Shown: positions 1 to 10,856 of the stretch, piece by piece
Numbering within the stretch: position 1 is the first letter of the stretch
How the letters are laid out: every line of letters starts with the position of its first letter
Assembly (NCBI GenBank): GCA_002309375.1
Contig: DBXK01000012.1
Location: 180,148 to 191,790 of the forward strand
DNA: 11,643 bases
Origin: Christensenella sp. UBA1214
GTDB lineage: Bacteria; Bacillota; Clostridia; Christensenellales; CAG-138
Reading direction: 5' to 3'
Notes under the pieces: model-generated
What the model was told of the DNA's origin: nothing
Seen by the model: only the letters and a program-made list of their open reading frames with translations
Database searches by the model: none
Position numbers and translations under genes: made by a program

Positions 1-687
1 GTTGCCGGTGATGGAAACGTCCACGTCCTCATAACGCATGATCGCAACGCCTTCGTTGACGTCATCCGCGCCGTAGCAGCGGACAGCGCTCCTTTCGCCC
101 TTGCTGAAAGCTTTTTCGTATTTGATTTCGAGCTCGCCGGTGAAACGGTTCAGCTCGGTCTCTACGTAAGTGAAACCGTTAATGCGGGAGATGATGTAAG
201 CCGCGTCCTTTCCGAGACCGTTGAGGATGACCTTCAGCGGCTCCTGACGGACCTTGTTCGCGGTCTTTGCGATGCCGATCGCGCCTTCCGCAGCGGCGAA
301 GCTCTCGTGGCCTGCGAGGAAAGCGAAGCACTTGGTCTCTTCCTTCAGAAGCATTGCGCCGAGGTTGCCGTGGCCGATGCCGACCTTGCGGTGATCCGCA
401 ACGGAACCGGGGATGCAGAAGCTCTGCAGGCCCTGGCCGATGTATTCCGCAGCTTTCGCTGCGGTCTTGGCCCTGTGCTTGATCGCGATCGCTGCGCCGA
501 CGGTATAAGCCCAAACGGCGTTTTCGAAAGCGATGGGCTGAATGCCCATAACGATGGAGCGAACGTCGATGCCCTTCGCCTCGACCATGTTCTTTGCGTC
601 CTCAAGGCTTGCGATCTTGTGATCGTTGAGAACGTAGTTGATCTTGGTGATCCTTCTTTCGTATCCTTCAAAACTGATGTTCGCCAT
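1..687 (-). CDS. GGGtGRT-family protein, N-terminal 229 residues (3' end outside window)
   Basis: The gene starts at ATG 687 (MANISFEGYERR...) and is still open at base 1, so 229 codons are present. I recognise the conserved stretches IGHGNLGAMLL, FAFLAGHESFAAAEGAIGIAK, VILNGLGKDAAYIISRINGF and RCYGADDVNEGVAIM of the GGGtGRT family, whose members are usually about 330 residues. The glycine-rich motif that names the family should lie downstream, outside the window, so it cannot be checked here. The family has no firmly established biochemical role. Start choice: GAGGTG lies 5-10 nt before the ATG and overlaps the stop of the upstream Fe-S scaffold gene, which ends 8 nt away, so the two are very likely co-transcribed and translationally coupled. 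No signal peptide or membrane segment is apparent, so a cytoplasmic protein is inferred. Family call confident, function open. Confidence 0.85.
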   Translation of the reverse strand, partial: MANISFEGYERRITKINYVLNDHKIASLEDAKNMVEAKGIDVRSIVMGIQPIAFENAVWAYTVGAAIAIKHRAKTAAKAAEYIGQGLQSFCIPGSVADHRKVGIGHGNLGAMLLKEETKCFAFLAGHESFAAAEGAIGIAKTANKVRQEPLKVILNGLGKDAAYIISRINGFTYVETELNRFTGELEIKYEKAFSKGERSAVRCYGADDVNEGVAIMRYEDVDVSITGN

Positions 688-695
688 ATTGCACC

Positions 696-1388
696 TCATT
701 CCTTGCGGGGGTCGATAACGCGTGCGGCTTCGCTGAACCTTCCATAGGTCTTGACGAATTTCGCAAAAGCGTCGTTCGGAGTTGCGCCGTCCCTGATCGC
801 TTCCATCATTTTACCGAGGTTCACGAATTCATAGCCGATGATCTCGTCGTTTTCGTCGAGAGCGAGCTTCGTGACATAGCCTTCAGTAAGGTTCAGATAA
901 CGGGCGCCCTTTGCGCGGGTCGAGTAGGTGGTGCCGACCATGCTGCAAAGGCCTTTGCCGAGGTCCTCGAGGCCTGCGCCGACGGCAAGACCGCCTTCGG
1001 AGAAAGCGCTCTGGCTGCGGCCGTAGACGATCTGGAGGAAGAGCTCGCGCATCGCAGTGTTGATCGCGTCGCAGACGAGGTCGGTATTCAGCGCCTCGAG
1101 GATGGTCTTGCCGGGAAGGATCTCGGCCGCCATCGCCGCAGAATGCGTCATGCCGCTGCAGCCGATTACTTCGACGAGGGCCTCTTCGATGACGCCGTCC
1201 TTGATATTGAGGCTCAGCTTGCAGGCGCCCTGCTGAGGTGCGCACCAGCCGATGCCGTGGGTGAAACCGTTGATGTCGGAGATCTCTTTGGATTTGACCC
1301 ATTGTCCTTCTTCGGGGATGGGCGCGGGGTCATGCACTGCGCCTTTGCGGACGAAGCACATATTCTTTACGTCGTTCGTGTACTCCAT
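696..1388 (-). CDS. NifU-like iron-sulfur cluster assembly scaffold protein paired with GGGtGRT protein
   Basis: A 230-residue protein beginning MEYTNDVKNMCFVRKG. Six cysteines are visible: C11, C49 and C56 (GWCAPQQGAC), C77 (VIGCSGMTHSAAMAAEIL, resembling the cysteine-containing helix start of NifU/IscU scaffolds), C106 and C148. The core (about 40-150) fits a NifU/IscU-type fold. The C-terminal part (160-230) is an extra region I cannot assign. The role is inferred from the family: holding or transferring an Fe-S cluster, perhaps for the GGGtGRT protein encoded 8 nt downstream. Start: ATG 1388 has AGAAAGGA 6-7 nt upstream. An in-frame GTG at 1436 would add 16 residues but has no ribosome binding site, so I reject it. 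The gene is first in its transcript, about 60 nt below a strong promoter. It is not a canonical IscU: there is no IscS, SufS or SufBCD next to it. Confidence 0.8.
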   Translation of the reverse strand: MEYTNDVKNMCFVRKGAVHDPAPIPEEGQWVKSKEISDINGFTHGIGWCAPQQGACKLSLNIKDGVIEEALVEVIGCSGMTHSAAMAAEILPGKTILEALNTDLVCDAINTAMRELFLQIVYGRSQSAFSEGGLAVGAGLEDLGKGLCSMVGTTYSTRAKGARYLNLTEGYVTKLALDENDEIIGYEFVNLGKMMEAIRDGATPNDAFAKFVKTYGRFSEAARVIDPRKE

Positions 1389-1454
1389 TGAATATCCTTT
1401 CTGTTCGGGCCGAAAATCACTGACCCTGTTCAACACATATTAATAAACTGATTC

Positions 1455-1482
1455 ATTATATCATATTATCGGCGCTTTTCAA
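1455..1482 (-). promoter_or_regulatory. Sigma-A-type promoter for the Fe-S scaffold/GGGtGRT operon
   Basis: On the minus strand a -35 TTGAAA (1482-1477) and a perfect -10 TATAAT (1460-1455) are separated by 16 bp. Transcription should start near 1448, giving a 5' UTR of about 60 nt. It lies just downstream of the alr terminator, so this pair forms its own transcription unit. Confidence 0.8.
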
Positions 1483-1501
1483 GAGGGAAATGCGCAAATA
1501 G

Positions 1502-1541
1502 TAAAAAAATCTAAAAGAAAAGCTCCGCAGAACGGAGCTTT
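1502..1541 (-). terminator. Intrinsic terminator after alr
   Basis: A perfect 9-bp stem AAAGCTCCG/CGGAGCTTT (1541-1533 with 1527-1519, 5-nt loop) is followed on the minus strand by a T-rich tract (1518-1502, ending in a run of seven Ts). There is no T run on the plus side, so it acts on minus-strand transcripts. It starts 15 nt past the alr stop. Confidence 0.9.
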
Positions 1542-1556
1542 GAAAACAAATCCGAA

Positions 1557-2681
1557 TCAGTCGATGTAGACCCTCGGCACGCGCTTCGAAACGAGGCAGG
1601 CGAGCTCATAGTTGATCGTTCCGACGATCTGAGAAACTTCCTCGAGGCTCATGCCGCCCTTGCCGAAAAGGATCGCTTCGTCGCCTGCCTTGACGTCGCC
1701 GCCGGTAACGTTCGCCATCGCGACGTCCATGCAGATCCTGCCGATCTGCGGATAGACGGTATTGTTGATCGTGATCCTTGCGTTGTTGGAAAGCCTGCGG
1801 TTGTAGCCGTCGGCATAACCCGCGCAGATGACGGCGCTCTTGATCGGGTAAGGCGCGGTGAAAGTGCGGCCGTAACCGACGGTAGCGCCGGCAGGCAGCT
1901 CACGGACCTGCGTGACGCGGGATTTGAGCGTCATGACCGGCTCGAGGACGCCGTACTCAACGGGTCTGCTGTTCGGATAGAGGCCGTAAAGGATGATGCC
2001 CTCGCGGATGGAATCGAAATGGACGGGGCTCGAAAGAATCGCGGCGGAGTTCGAAACATGGCAGTTCGGGATCCTGATGCCGCGCTCCGCAAGGCCGTTG
2101 AAAACGATCGAATAATTGCGGTACTGGAACGAAGTGAATTCGTACTGTGCGGGATCGTCGGCTGCCGCAAAATGCGTGTACATGCCGGTGACCTCAAGGT
2201 TGCTCATGTTGCAGATCCTCTCGACGGCGTCGACGGCTTCGCGGTGGTTTGCCTGCGCGAAGATGCCGATTCGGCTCATGCCGGTGTCGATTCCGACGTG
2301 GACCATGACGGTCACTCCGAATTCCTTCGCAACCTTGTTCATCGCAACGGCGTGTGCCTCGTCGACGACGGTCTGCTCGAGAGAAAGCTCCGCGATGATG
2401 TCGGCATGGACGGGGTCGGTATAGCCGAGGATCAGGATCGGCAGAGTGACGCCGTGCTCACGAAGCTCGATCGCTTCCTGAAGGGTCGCAACGGCGAACA
2501 TATCCGCTCCGTTATCCTGCAGATAGCGGCCGCACTGCACGGCGCCGTGGCCGTAGGCGTCGGCTTTGATGACGCAGATGACCTTGCGGCCGATATTTCG
2601 CTTTGCATATTCGAGATTATGCTTCAGCGCCTTGAGATCGATCTCGACCCAGGTCCTTGCGGTTTTGTCAAGTTCGTACAT
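1557..2681 (-). CDS. alr: Alanine racemase, PLP-dependent
   Basis: Interconverts L- and D-alanine, supplying D-Ala for peptidoglycan precursors in the cytoplasm. The 374-residue length is normal for the family. Fold-type III TIM barrel first (about 10-240): the PLP lysine is K39 in VIKADAYGHG, and R137 in GMSRIG matches the arginine near the cofactor pyridine nitrogen. The C-terminal beta domain holds the catalytic tyrosine Y289 in AGYADGYNRR and the conserved GRICMD (314-319). All key residues are present, so the enzyme should be active. ATG 2681 has GGAGGAA 8 nt upstream. It is the last gene of a typA-ccdA-like-alr unit, 54 nt after the preceding stop, and ends at a strong terminator. The spacer contains CCTCCG next to the upstream stop, complementary to the alr ribosome binding site. 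Confidence 0.97.
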   Translation of the reverse strand: MYELDKTARTWVEIDLKALKHNLEYAKRNIGRKVICVIKADAYGHGAVQCGRYLQDNGADMFAVATLQEAIELREHGVTLPILILGYTDPVHADIIAELSLEQTVVDEAHAVAMNKVAKEFGVTVMVHVGIDTGMSRIGIFAQANHREAVDAVERICNMSNLEVTGMYTHFAAADDPAQYEFTSFQYRNYSIVFNGLAERGIRIPNCHVSNSAAILSSPVHFDSIREGIILYGLYPNSRPVEYGVLEPVMTLKSRVTQVRELPAGATVGYGRTFTAPYPIKSAVICAGYADGYNRRLSNNARITINNTVYPQIGRICMDVAMANVTGGDVKAGDEAILFGKGGMSLEEVSQIVGTINYELACLVSKRVPRVYID

Positions 2682-2735
2682 ATTCGTTCCTCCGAAATTA
2701 GACGCAAACGGAATGTAATATAAAATACCGGAGGC

Positions 2736-3467
2736 TCAATGAGCGCCTTCGGTAAAAGCTTCGATGAACAGCCAGGCGGCGATGAGAAGGATTATGCATC
2801 CGAGCACGATGCGGATGATCCTGCTGACTTTTTCGTATTTGGGGCTTGCTGTGAGCCTTTGAACGAAGCCCACGCTCGTTCCGGCGGCGACCGAAAGCAC
2901 GGCATGACCGACGGAGAAGAGCAGGAGCAGCAGGAAGCCGAACATCGGGCTGTGGTTCCCGCTGTTTGCGGCAACGGCCATCAGCGCGATCACGACGGGA
3001 AGCGCGCAGTGCGAAGCGAAAACGCCCGCAAGAAGGCCGGCAAGGAATGCGCCGAAGAAACCGCGTGCACGGCTCTTGGCCATGATCGCCGAACCGGAAG
3101 GGATGATGTTGATCACGCCCCACATCTGCAGCGCCATCAGAACGAGCAGCACGGCCATCACTATGTGCATCCAGAATTCGGCGCTTTCGAGAAGGCTGCC
3201 GATCGCGGAAGCGAGAAGCCCGAATACGCAGAAAACGACCGTTGAACCGAGCGCAAAAACAAGGCTCAGCAGGAATGCGCGCTTCGACGCGGCTTTCTTA
3301 TCGGTTCCTTCATCGGAAGAACCGGAAACGTAGCCAATGATCAGCGGGATCGTCGAAAGCGAGCAGGGCATGAGCGAAGTGAGAACGCCCGAAACAACGG
3401 CGATCACCGGTGCGAGCCAGGGCGATACCGATATGATCTGCGAGAGCTTTTCAAGCAATGCTTCCAT
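2736..3467 (-). CDS. CcdA/DsbD-like membrane thiol-disulfide transporter
   Basis: A 243-residue polytopic membrane protein with about six predicted transmembrane segments (roughly 17-40, 64-90, 99-118, 135-166, 174-200, 214-236). C35 in LTSLMPCSLSTIPL and C154 in GVFASHCALPVVI sit early in the first and fourth segments. This is the spacing and setting of the redox-active cysteine pair of CcdA and the DsbD membrane domain, which pass electrons from cytoplasmic thioredoxin to extracytoplasmic acceptors. SMPCSLSTIPL corresponds to the usual PC-x-LP motif, but here the residue before I-P is T, not L-P. No soluble thioredoxin-like partner or cytochrome c gene is in the window, so the acceptor is unknown. 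It starts 27 nt after the typA stop at ATG 3467. I see no good ribosome binding site there, so translation may depend on coupling to typA. A sulfite-exporter-like or mercury-type transporter is a less likely alternative. Confidence 0.8.
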   Translation of the reverse strand: MEALLEKLSQIISVSPWLAPVIAVVSGVLTSLMPCSLSTIPLIIGYVSGSSDEGTDKKAASKRAFLLSLVFALGSTVVFCVFGLLASAIGSLLESAEFWMHIVMAVLLVLMALQMWGVINIIPSGSAIMAKSRARGFFGAFLAGLLAGVFASHCALPVVIALMAVAANSGNHSPMFGFLLLLLFSVGHAVLSVAAGTSVGFVQRLTASPKYEKVSRIIRIVLGCIILLIAAWLFIEAFTEGAH

Positions 3468-3494
3468 TTTGATTCGATAAGTTCAAAAGCCGGA

Positions 3495-5333
<1,839 letters not shown>

Positions 5334-5392
5334 AAAATCAAGTACCTTTTCCTTCGGTCGGGGACGGAGCCCCATAGTTTCCACAAAAGCAT

Positions 5393-5421
5393 ATTTTAAC
5401 GCTTTCGTCAAAGATTTTCAA
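5393..5421 (-). promoter_or_regulatory. Sigma-A-type promoter for typA
   Basis: On the minus strand TTGAAA (5421-5416) and TAAAAT (5398-5393) are spaced by 17 bp. The predicted start near 5386 gives a 5' UTR of about 53 nt that contains a small GC hairpin (GGGG/CCCC, 5373-5360) before the ribosome binding site. Confidence 0.7.
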
Positions 5422-5492
5422 GTATTTTAATCATTTTATATAATTTTCGGATGGAAAAGGGGATGCCGGAAATGATATCCGATCTTCAAATT

Positions 5493-5519
5493 AAAAAAGG
5501 CCTCCGAATAGAGGCCTTT
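5493..5519 (-). terminator. Intrinsic terminator after rsmF
   Basis: A perfect 9-bp stem AAAGGCCTC/GAGGCCTTT (5519-5511 with 5504-5496, 6-nt loop) is followed on the minus strand by six Ts (5498-5493, of which three overlap the stem). It lies 14 nt past the rsmF stop and ends the exporter-methyltransferase transcript before the typA promoter. Confidence 0.9.
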
Positions 5520-5532
5520 AAAAAAGAGCTGA

Positions 5533-6890
5533 TTATCTGTATGCGCCGATCTGCAGTCCTTTCGGAAGATGGTTCTTGAGGACGCCGTCGGTAAGCTTAC
5601 CGAATCCGACGGGAAAACCGCAGACGGTGACGGGCAGGTAACGGCCGTTTGACGCGATTTCGCCGGCGTTCAATGTGTTTCCGCCGAGGAATGCTGCGAG
5701 CTCGCGGCTTTCCGCTTCAAGATCGAGCGAAGAATGGTATTTGAAGCCGTGCGCCGCCATGAAGAACGAGTGCGAGGGCTTGAGCCTGTTCTTTGCGAAT
5801 TCGCCGATTTCGACGCCGAAGGAAACGATCGGCAGCTTCATAAGCGCTTCCGGATAATCGAACGGGCAGTACACCGCGCCGGATCTGAAAACGCGGAGTT
5901 CGGAAGCATCGGGAACATTGCCTTCGAGCGTGTCCGATAAGAAGCCCGATACAGAGGAAGCTTCCGGCAATGCCATGCTGCGCAGGATCCCGCCTTTTGC
6001 GGGAACGGTTTTGGCTTTGAGGTTCGATTCGGCAAAGCCCGGGAAAGATGAGCCTTCGCGAACGAGCCTTGCGACGAAATGCCCTTCGCCGTTTACCTTA
6101 TGCGGATAAAGCCGTCGGCTGAGCTCGGGACGGAAATCGCCGTGTTCCTTTAAAAAAGCGTCGATGACGCCCTCGTTTTCATCGGGCGAGAAAGTGCAGG
6201 TCGAATAGATCAGCTTGCCGCCGGGAGCAACGCAGCGCGCGGCGCTTTCGAGGATCGCGCTTTGGCGCACGGCGCAGGCTTTGACGTGCTCCGGGCTCCA
6301 TTCGGCGATCGCCTGCGGATCCTTCCGGAACATTCCTTCGCCGGAGCAGGGAGCATCGACGATCACTCGGTCGAAAAAGCAGGGGAGCGCTTCCGCGACG
6401 GCATCCGGATGCGCGCAGGTCACAACGGCATTCACGGCGCCGAGCCTTTCGAGATTGCGGGCAAGCTGCTTTGCGCGGTTCGGAACGATCTCGTTTGAAA
6501 CGAGAAGACCTTTCCCGCAAAGTCTTGCCGCAGCCGCTCCGCTTTTGCCGCCGGGCGCCGCGCAAAGGTCGAGCACCTTCATCCCGGGCTCGATCTTCGC
6601 TTCGGCGATCACGCTCATAGCGCTCGGCTCCTGCATATAGAAAAGCCCGGCGATATGATAGGGATGAGTTCCGATATGCTCAGCTTCGCCCGTAACGATA
6701 AGACCCTCTTCAAAAGTCCCGGCGGGTTCGGTTTCCCAGGGGCAAAGCGAAAGAAAGCGCTCCTTGCCGACCTTCAGAGTGTTGACCCGAAGACCGCGGA
6801 CGGCGGGGCGGTCATAGGCGGCGAGAAATTCGCCGTATTCCGCTCCGAGCTGCGCTTTCATTCGCTCCTTGAATTGTTCGGGAAGCTCGA

Positions 6891-6894
<4 letters not shown>
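5533..6894 (-). CDS. rsmF: RsmF/RsmB-type (NOL1/NOP2/Sun) rRNA cytosine-C5 methyltransferase
   Basis: SAM-dependent m5C methyltransferase of 453 residues. The N-terminal region (1-95) has the NOP2/Sun signatures RGLRVNTLK and GLFYMQEPSAM. The Rossmann catalytic domain has the SAM motif VLDLCAAPGGKS (107-118), DAPCSGEGMFRKD (180-192, C183 assists product release) and the nucleophile C233 in STCTFSPDENE. The C-terminal RsmF-type RNA-binding region ends VTVCGFPVGFGKL...LKNHLPKGL. In characterised RsmF enzymes the substrate is the 16S decoding region (C1407 in E. coli; extra sites in Thermus). The exact site here is inferred. ATG 6894 overlaps the stop of the preceding ABC gene as ATGA, with AAGGA just upstream, so translation is coupled to the exporter genes and expression should follow their leader attenuator. 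RsmB is less likely because of the C-terminal domain. Confidence 0.92.
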
Positions 6895-8758
<1,864 letters not shown>

Positions 8759-8759
<1 letters not shown>

Positions 8760-10651
8760 TACTCGTTCGCCTCCTTTCCTTCATCCTGCAGGAACTCGTC
8801 TTCAAGCAGGTTCTGGATATCTGCGATGCGTTTATACAGGCCGTCCCGATGGATGAGCTCCTCGTGGGTGCCCATCTGGACGAGCCTTCCGCCCTCGAGG
8901 ACGAGGATCTTATCCGCCCTCGAAAGCGTTGTGATGCGGTGGGAAATGATGAACGTCGTGCAGCCGTCGCGCCGCGCGTGGAGCGCATCGCGGATCGCTG
9001 CGTCGGTTTCCGTGTCGACGGCGCTCATCGAGTCGTCGAGGATGATGATCGGAGCCTTCTGCATCAGCATACGGGCGATCGCCACGCGCTGCTTCTGACC
9101 GCCGGAAAGGGTGATGCCCTTTTCGCCGACGACGGTGTCATAGCCCTTTTCAAAGCTCATGATGACGTCGTGCACGGAAGCGACGCCCGCCGCCTCGTAA
9201 ACGTCCTCGACCGGCGCGTCGGGGCGGACGATGCGCACATTCTCCATGATCGTGCGGGAATAAAGGAACGGCTCCTGAAGAACGATGCCGATATTGCGGC
9301 GCAGATGGTGGCGCTCGATGTCGTTGATGTTGACTCCGTCGATGAGGATCTCGCCCTCGCGAACGGTATAGAGCCGCTGAAGAAGCTGCACAAGGCTCGA
9401 TTTGCCGGAGCCGGTGCTGCCGAGGATCGCGATCGTTTCGCCGGGTTTGGCGGTGAAGCTGATATCCTTGAGCACTTCCTGACCGTCTTCATAACCGAAG
9501 CCGACGTTCCTGAATTCAACGCCGCCGCGGATCTCCGGAGTGAGCGCCTTGCCGGGCTCCTCTTCAAGAGGCGCTTCGACGATCTCGTTGAGCCTTCCGA
9601 GGGAAACGCCGGCTTTTTCAAGGTCGGCGAGGATCCTGCCGAGCTGGCGGACGGGCCAGACGAGCATCGAGGTATAGCTGGAGAAAACGAGCAGTTCGCC
9701 GATCGAGATCTCTTTGCGGAGCACGAAGACGATGCTGAAAACGAGGCTGACGCCGATCTGGATATAGCCGAACGAATCCGAGCAGCCCCAGAAATACGCC
9801 ATTATGTTGTTGAGTTTCAGCGATTTTTTGGAGTAATCGGCGTTCTTTTCGGTAAAGGAGTCCATCTCGGAGCGCTGCTGGCCGAATGCGCGGACAACGC
9901 GGATGCCGGAAGCGTTTTCCTGAACAGCCGCGCTGAGAGCGCCCTCCGCTTCGTCGACAAGGGTGAAATTCTTCTTGACGCCCTTACAGTAAATAAACGA
10001 AGCGACGGCAAGGAAGGGCATGATCATGACGGAGAGGAGCGCGAGCTTCGCGTTCATCGAAAACATGATCACGGCCGCAACGATGATCATGAAGACCGTG
10101 CGGACGATCTCGAGCAGCTGGTTCTGCACGAACCGGCGGATCGTATCGACGTCCGAAGTGCAGCGCTGGATGACGTCGCCGCTCGAGATATGCTTGAAAT
10201 AATCATAGGGCACGTTCGCAAGATGGTGGTAGAGCTTCGTGCGGAAATTATAGGCCATCAGCTCGGAGCCCTTCGCGACTTCGCTGCGGCGGAGATAGAC
10301 GGAGAAGGCATTGAGGCCGGTCATCAGCACGAGCGCGATGCCCATGATGTAAAGATGATCGACAAGGAACTGCTTGCCGCCGAGGCCCGCGATGATATTT
10401 TCGATCCAGGGCGCGACGACCATGCCGCCCTGATAACCGGTCTCGGCATAGTCGATCAGCACGTAGTCGATCGTGAAGCTCGTGATGAGGGGCACGCAAT
10501 AAGCGGATACGATCGCCATGAGGATACCGACGATCCCGAGAATGAAGTGCCCGTATGTTCCGCGGAAGGCTTCGCCGAGAAGCCTGCGCTTGCCTGCGCG
10601 CCCGGCTTTGAGCTCCGCTTTGGTTCTTTTCTTTTTGATTTCGCTGTTCAT
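8759..10651 (-). CDS. ABC exporter half-transporter, subunit with degenerate Walker B (Asp for Glu)
   Basis: 630 residues: a basic N terminus (KKKRTKAELKAGRAGKRR), a transmembrane domain (helices near 35-57, 100-120, 182-200, 202-223, 288-312, 316-335) and a nucleotide-binding domain (about 375-610). Motifs: Walker A GSTGSGKSS (411-419), Q-loop Q459, canonical signature LSGGQ (515-519), Walker B IIILDD, where D540 replaces the catalytic glutamate, then SMSAVD, H-loop H571. The Asp in place of Glu is typical of the non-hydrolysing site of heterodimeric exporters, so this protein should pair with the product of the overlapping downstream gene. ATG 10651 has GGAGGAAA 7-9 nt upstream. It is the first structural gene behind the leader peptide and attenuator. 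An extracellular loop around 70-95 is longer than in the partner. The substrate is unknown, and self-pairing as a homodimer is unlikely. Confidence 0.95.
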
Positions 10652-10674
10652 AGCAGTATTTCCTCCGGCATAAG

Positions 10675-10759
10675 CCGACTTTTCGAAGGATGGACAATAA
10701 AAAACGAGCCGTAACGCTTCTGCGTGCGGCTCGGTTCATCCTTCGAAAAAGAAAGTCGG
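10675..10759. repeat. Long inverted repeat enclosing the attenuator terminator
   Basis: TTTCGAAGGATG (10681-10692) is the exact reverse complement of CATCCTTCGAAA (10737-10748), and CCGACT (10675-10680) of AGTCGG (10754-10759), with only five bases (AAGAA, 10749-10753) bulged. This gives 18 bp in total. The arms flank the terminator hairpin on both sides, and the downstream arm ends 9 nt before the GGAGG of the first ABC gene. Its 3' RNA arm exists only in read-through transcripts. Confidence 0.85.
10699..10733 (-). terminator. Intrinsic terminator inside the exporter leader (attenuator)
   Basis: Minus-strand stem CGAGCCG/CGGCTCG (10733-10727 with 10711-10705) continues as ACGC/GCGT (10717-10714 with 10725-10722) with a small internal asymmetry and a 4-nt loop, then TTTTTTATTG (10704-10695). 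It sits 48 nt before the first ABC start codon, so it must be bypassed for the exporter genes to be made. Confidence 0.88.
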
Positions 10760-10763
10760 GCTC

Positions 10764-10856
10764 TTAAAAGCCACCTCCGGCCGCACGATGCTCCAAAAGG
10801 CATACTGATGCCTTTGCATTGATGCTGACGAGCAGTTCGATGAATTTTACGATCAT
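10764..10856 (-). CDS. 30-residue leader peptide of the exporter attenuator
   Basis: ATG 10856 to TAA 10764 encodes 30 residues, starting MIVKFIELLVSINAKA and ending LLEHRAAGGGF. It is preceded by AAAGGAGG (10874-10867) with 10 nt spacing, the strongest ribosome binding site in the region, and by a near-consensus promoter about 30 nt upstream. The N-terminal half is hydrophobic, and the C terminus carries R-A-A-G-G-G. Codons 24-26 (CGT GCG GCC) double as the RNA segment that can capture the terminator 5' arm, so the act of translation, not the product, is probably what matters. The role matches the BmrB leader of B. subtilis bmrCD and short peptides before many antibiotic-resistance ABC genes. 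I do not recognise the peptide itself. A small membrane protein is the alternative, less likely because the coding region is interlocked with the attenuator structure. Confidence 0.75.
   Translation of the reverse strand: MIVKFIELLVSINAKASVCLLEHRAAGGGF

Noticed and set aside
307..747. 146-codon plus-strand frame
   Set aside because: It is antisense to the GGGtGRT gene and crosses into the Fe-S scaffold gene, with no supporting signals.
1389..1436. Upstream GTG start adding 16 residues to the Fe-S scaffold protein
   Set aside because: No ribosome binding site precedes GTG 1436, whereas ATG 1388 has AGAAAGGA at good spacing.
2682..2735. Possible promoter for alr in the AT-rich spacer (TATATT-like -10)
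   Set aside because: No acceptable -35 hexamer lies 16-18 bp upstream, so alr is better explained as part of the typA transcript.
5451..5579. 42-codon plus-strand ORF between typA and rsmF
   Set aside because: It has no ribosome binding site and reads through the rsmF terminator and the 3' end of rsmF.
8849..10714. 621-codon open frame on the plus strand
   Set aside because: It is the antisense shadow of the first ABC subunit and runs into the leader region, with no ribosome binding site or recognisable domain.
10248..10739. 163-codon minus-strand frame overlapping the first ABC start (MNRAARRSVTARF...)
   Set aside because: Its ATG lies inside the outer inverted-repeat arm with GAAGG directly abutting it, and it continues out of frame through the ABC gene. 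The basic peptide looks like a shadow. I considered it as a second leader peptide but found no usable ribosome binding site.
10675..10759. Inverted repeat read as a MITE or insertion-sequence end
   Set aside because: There is no target-site duplication, transposase or second copy in the window. The arms enclose a functional terminator, which favours a regulatory RNA role.
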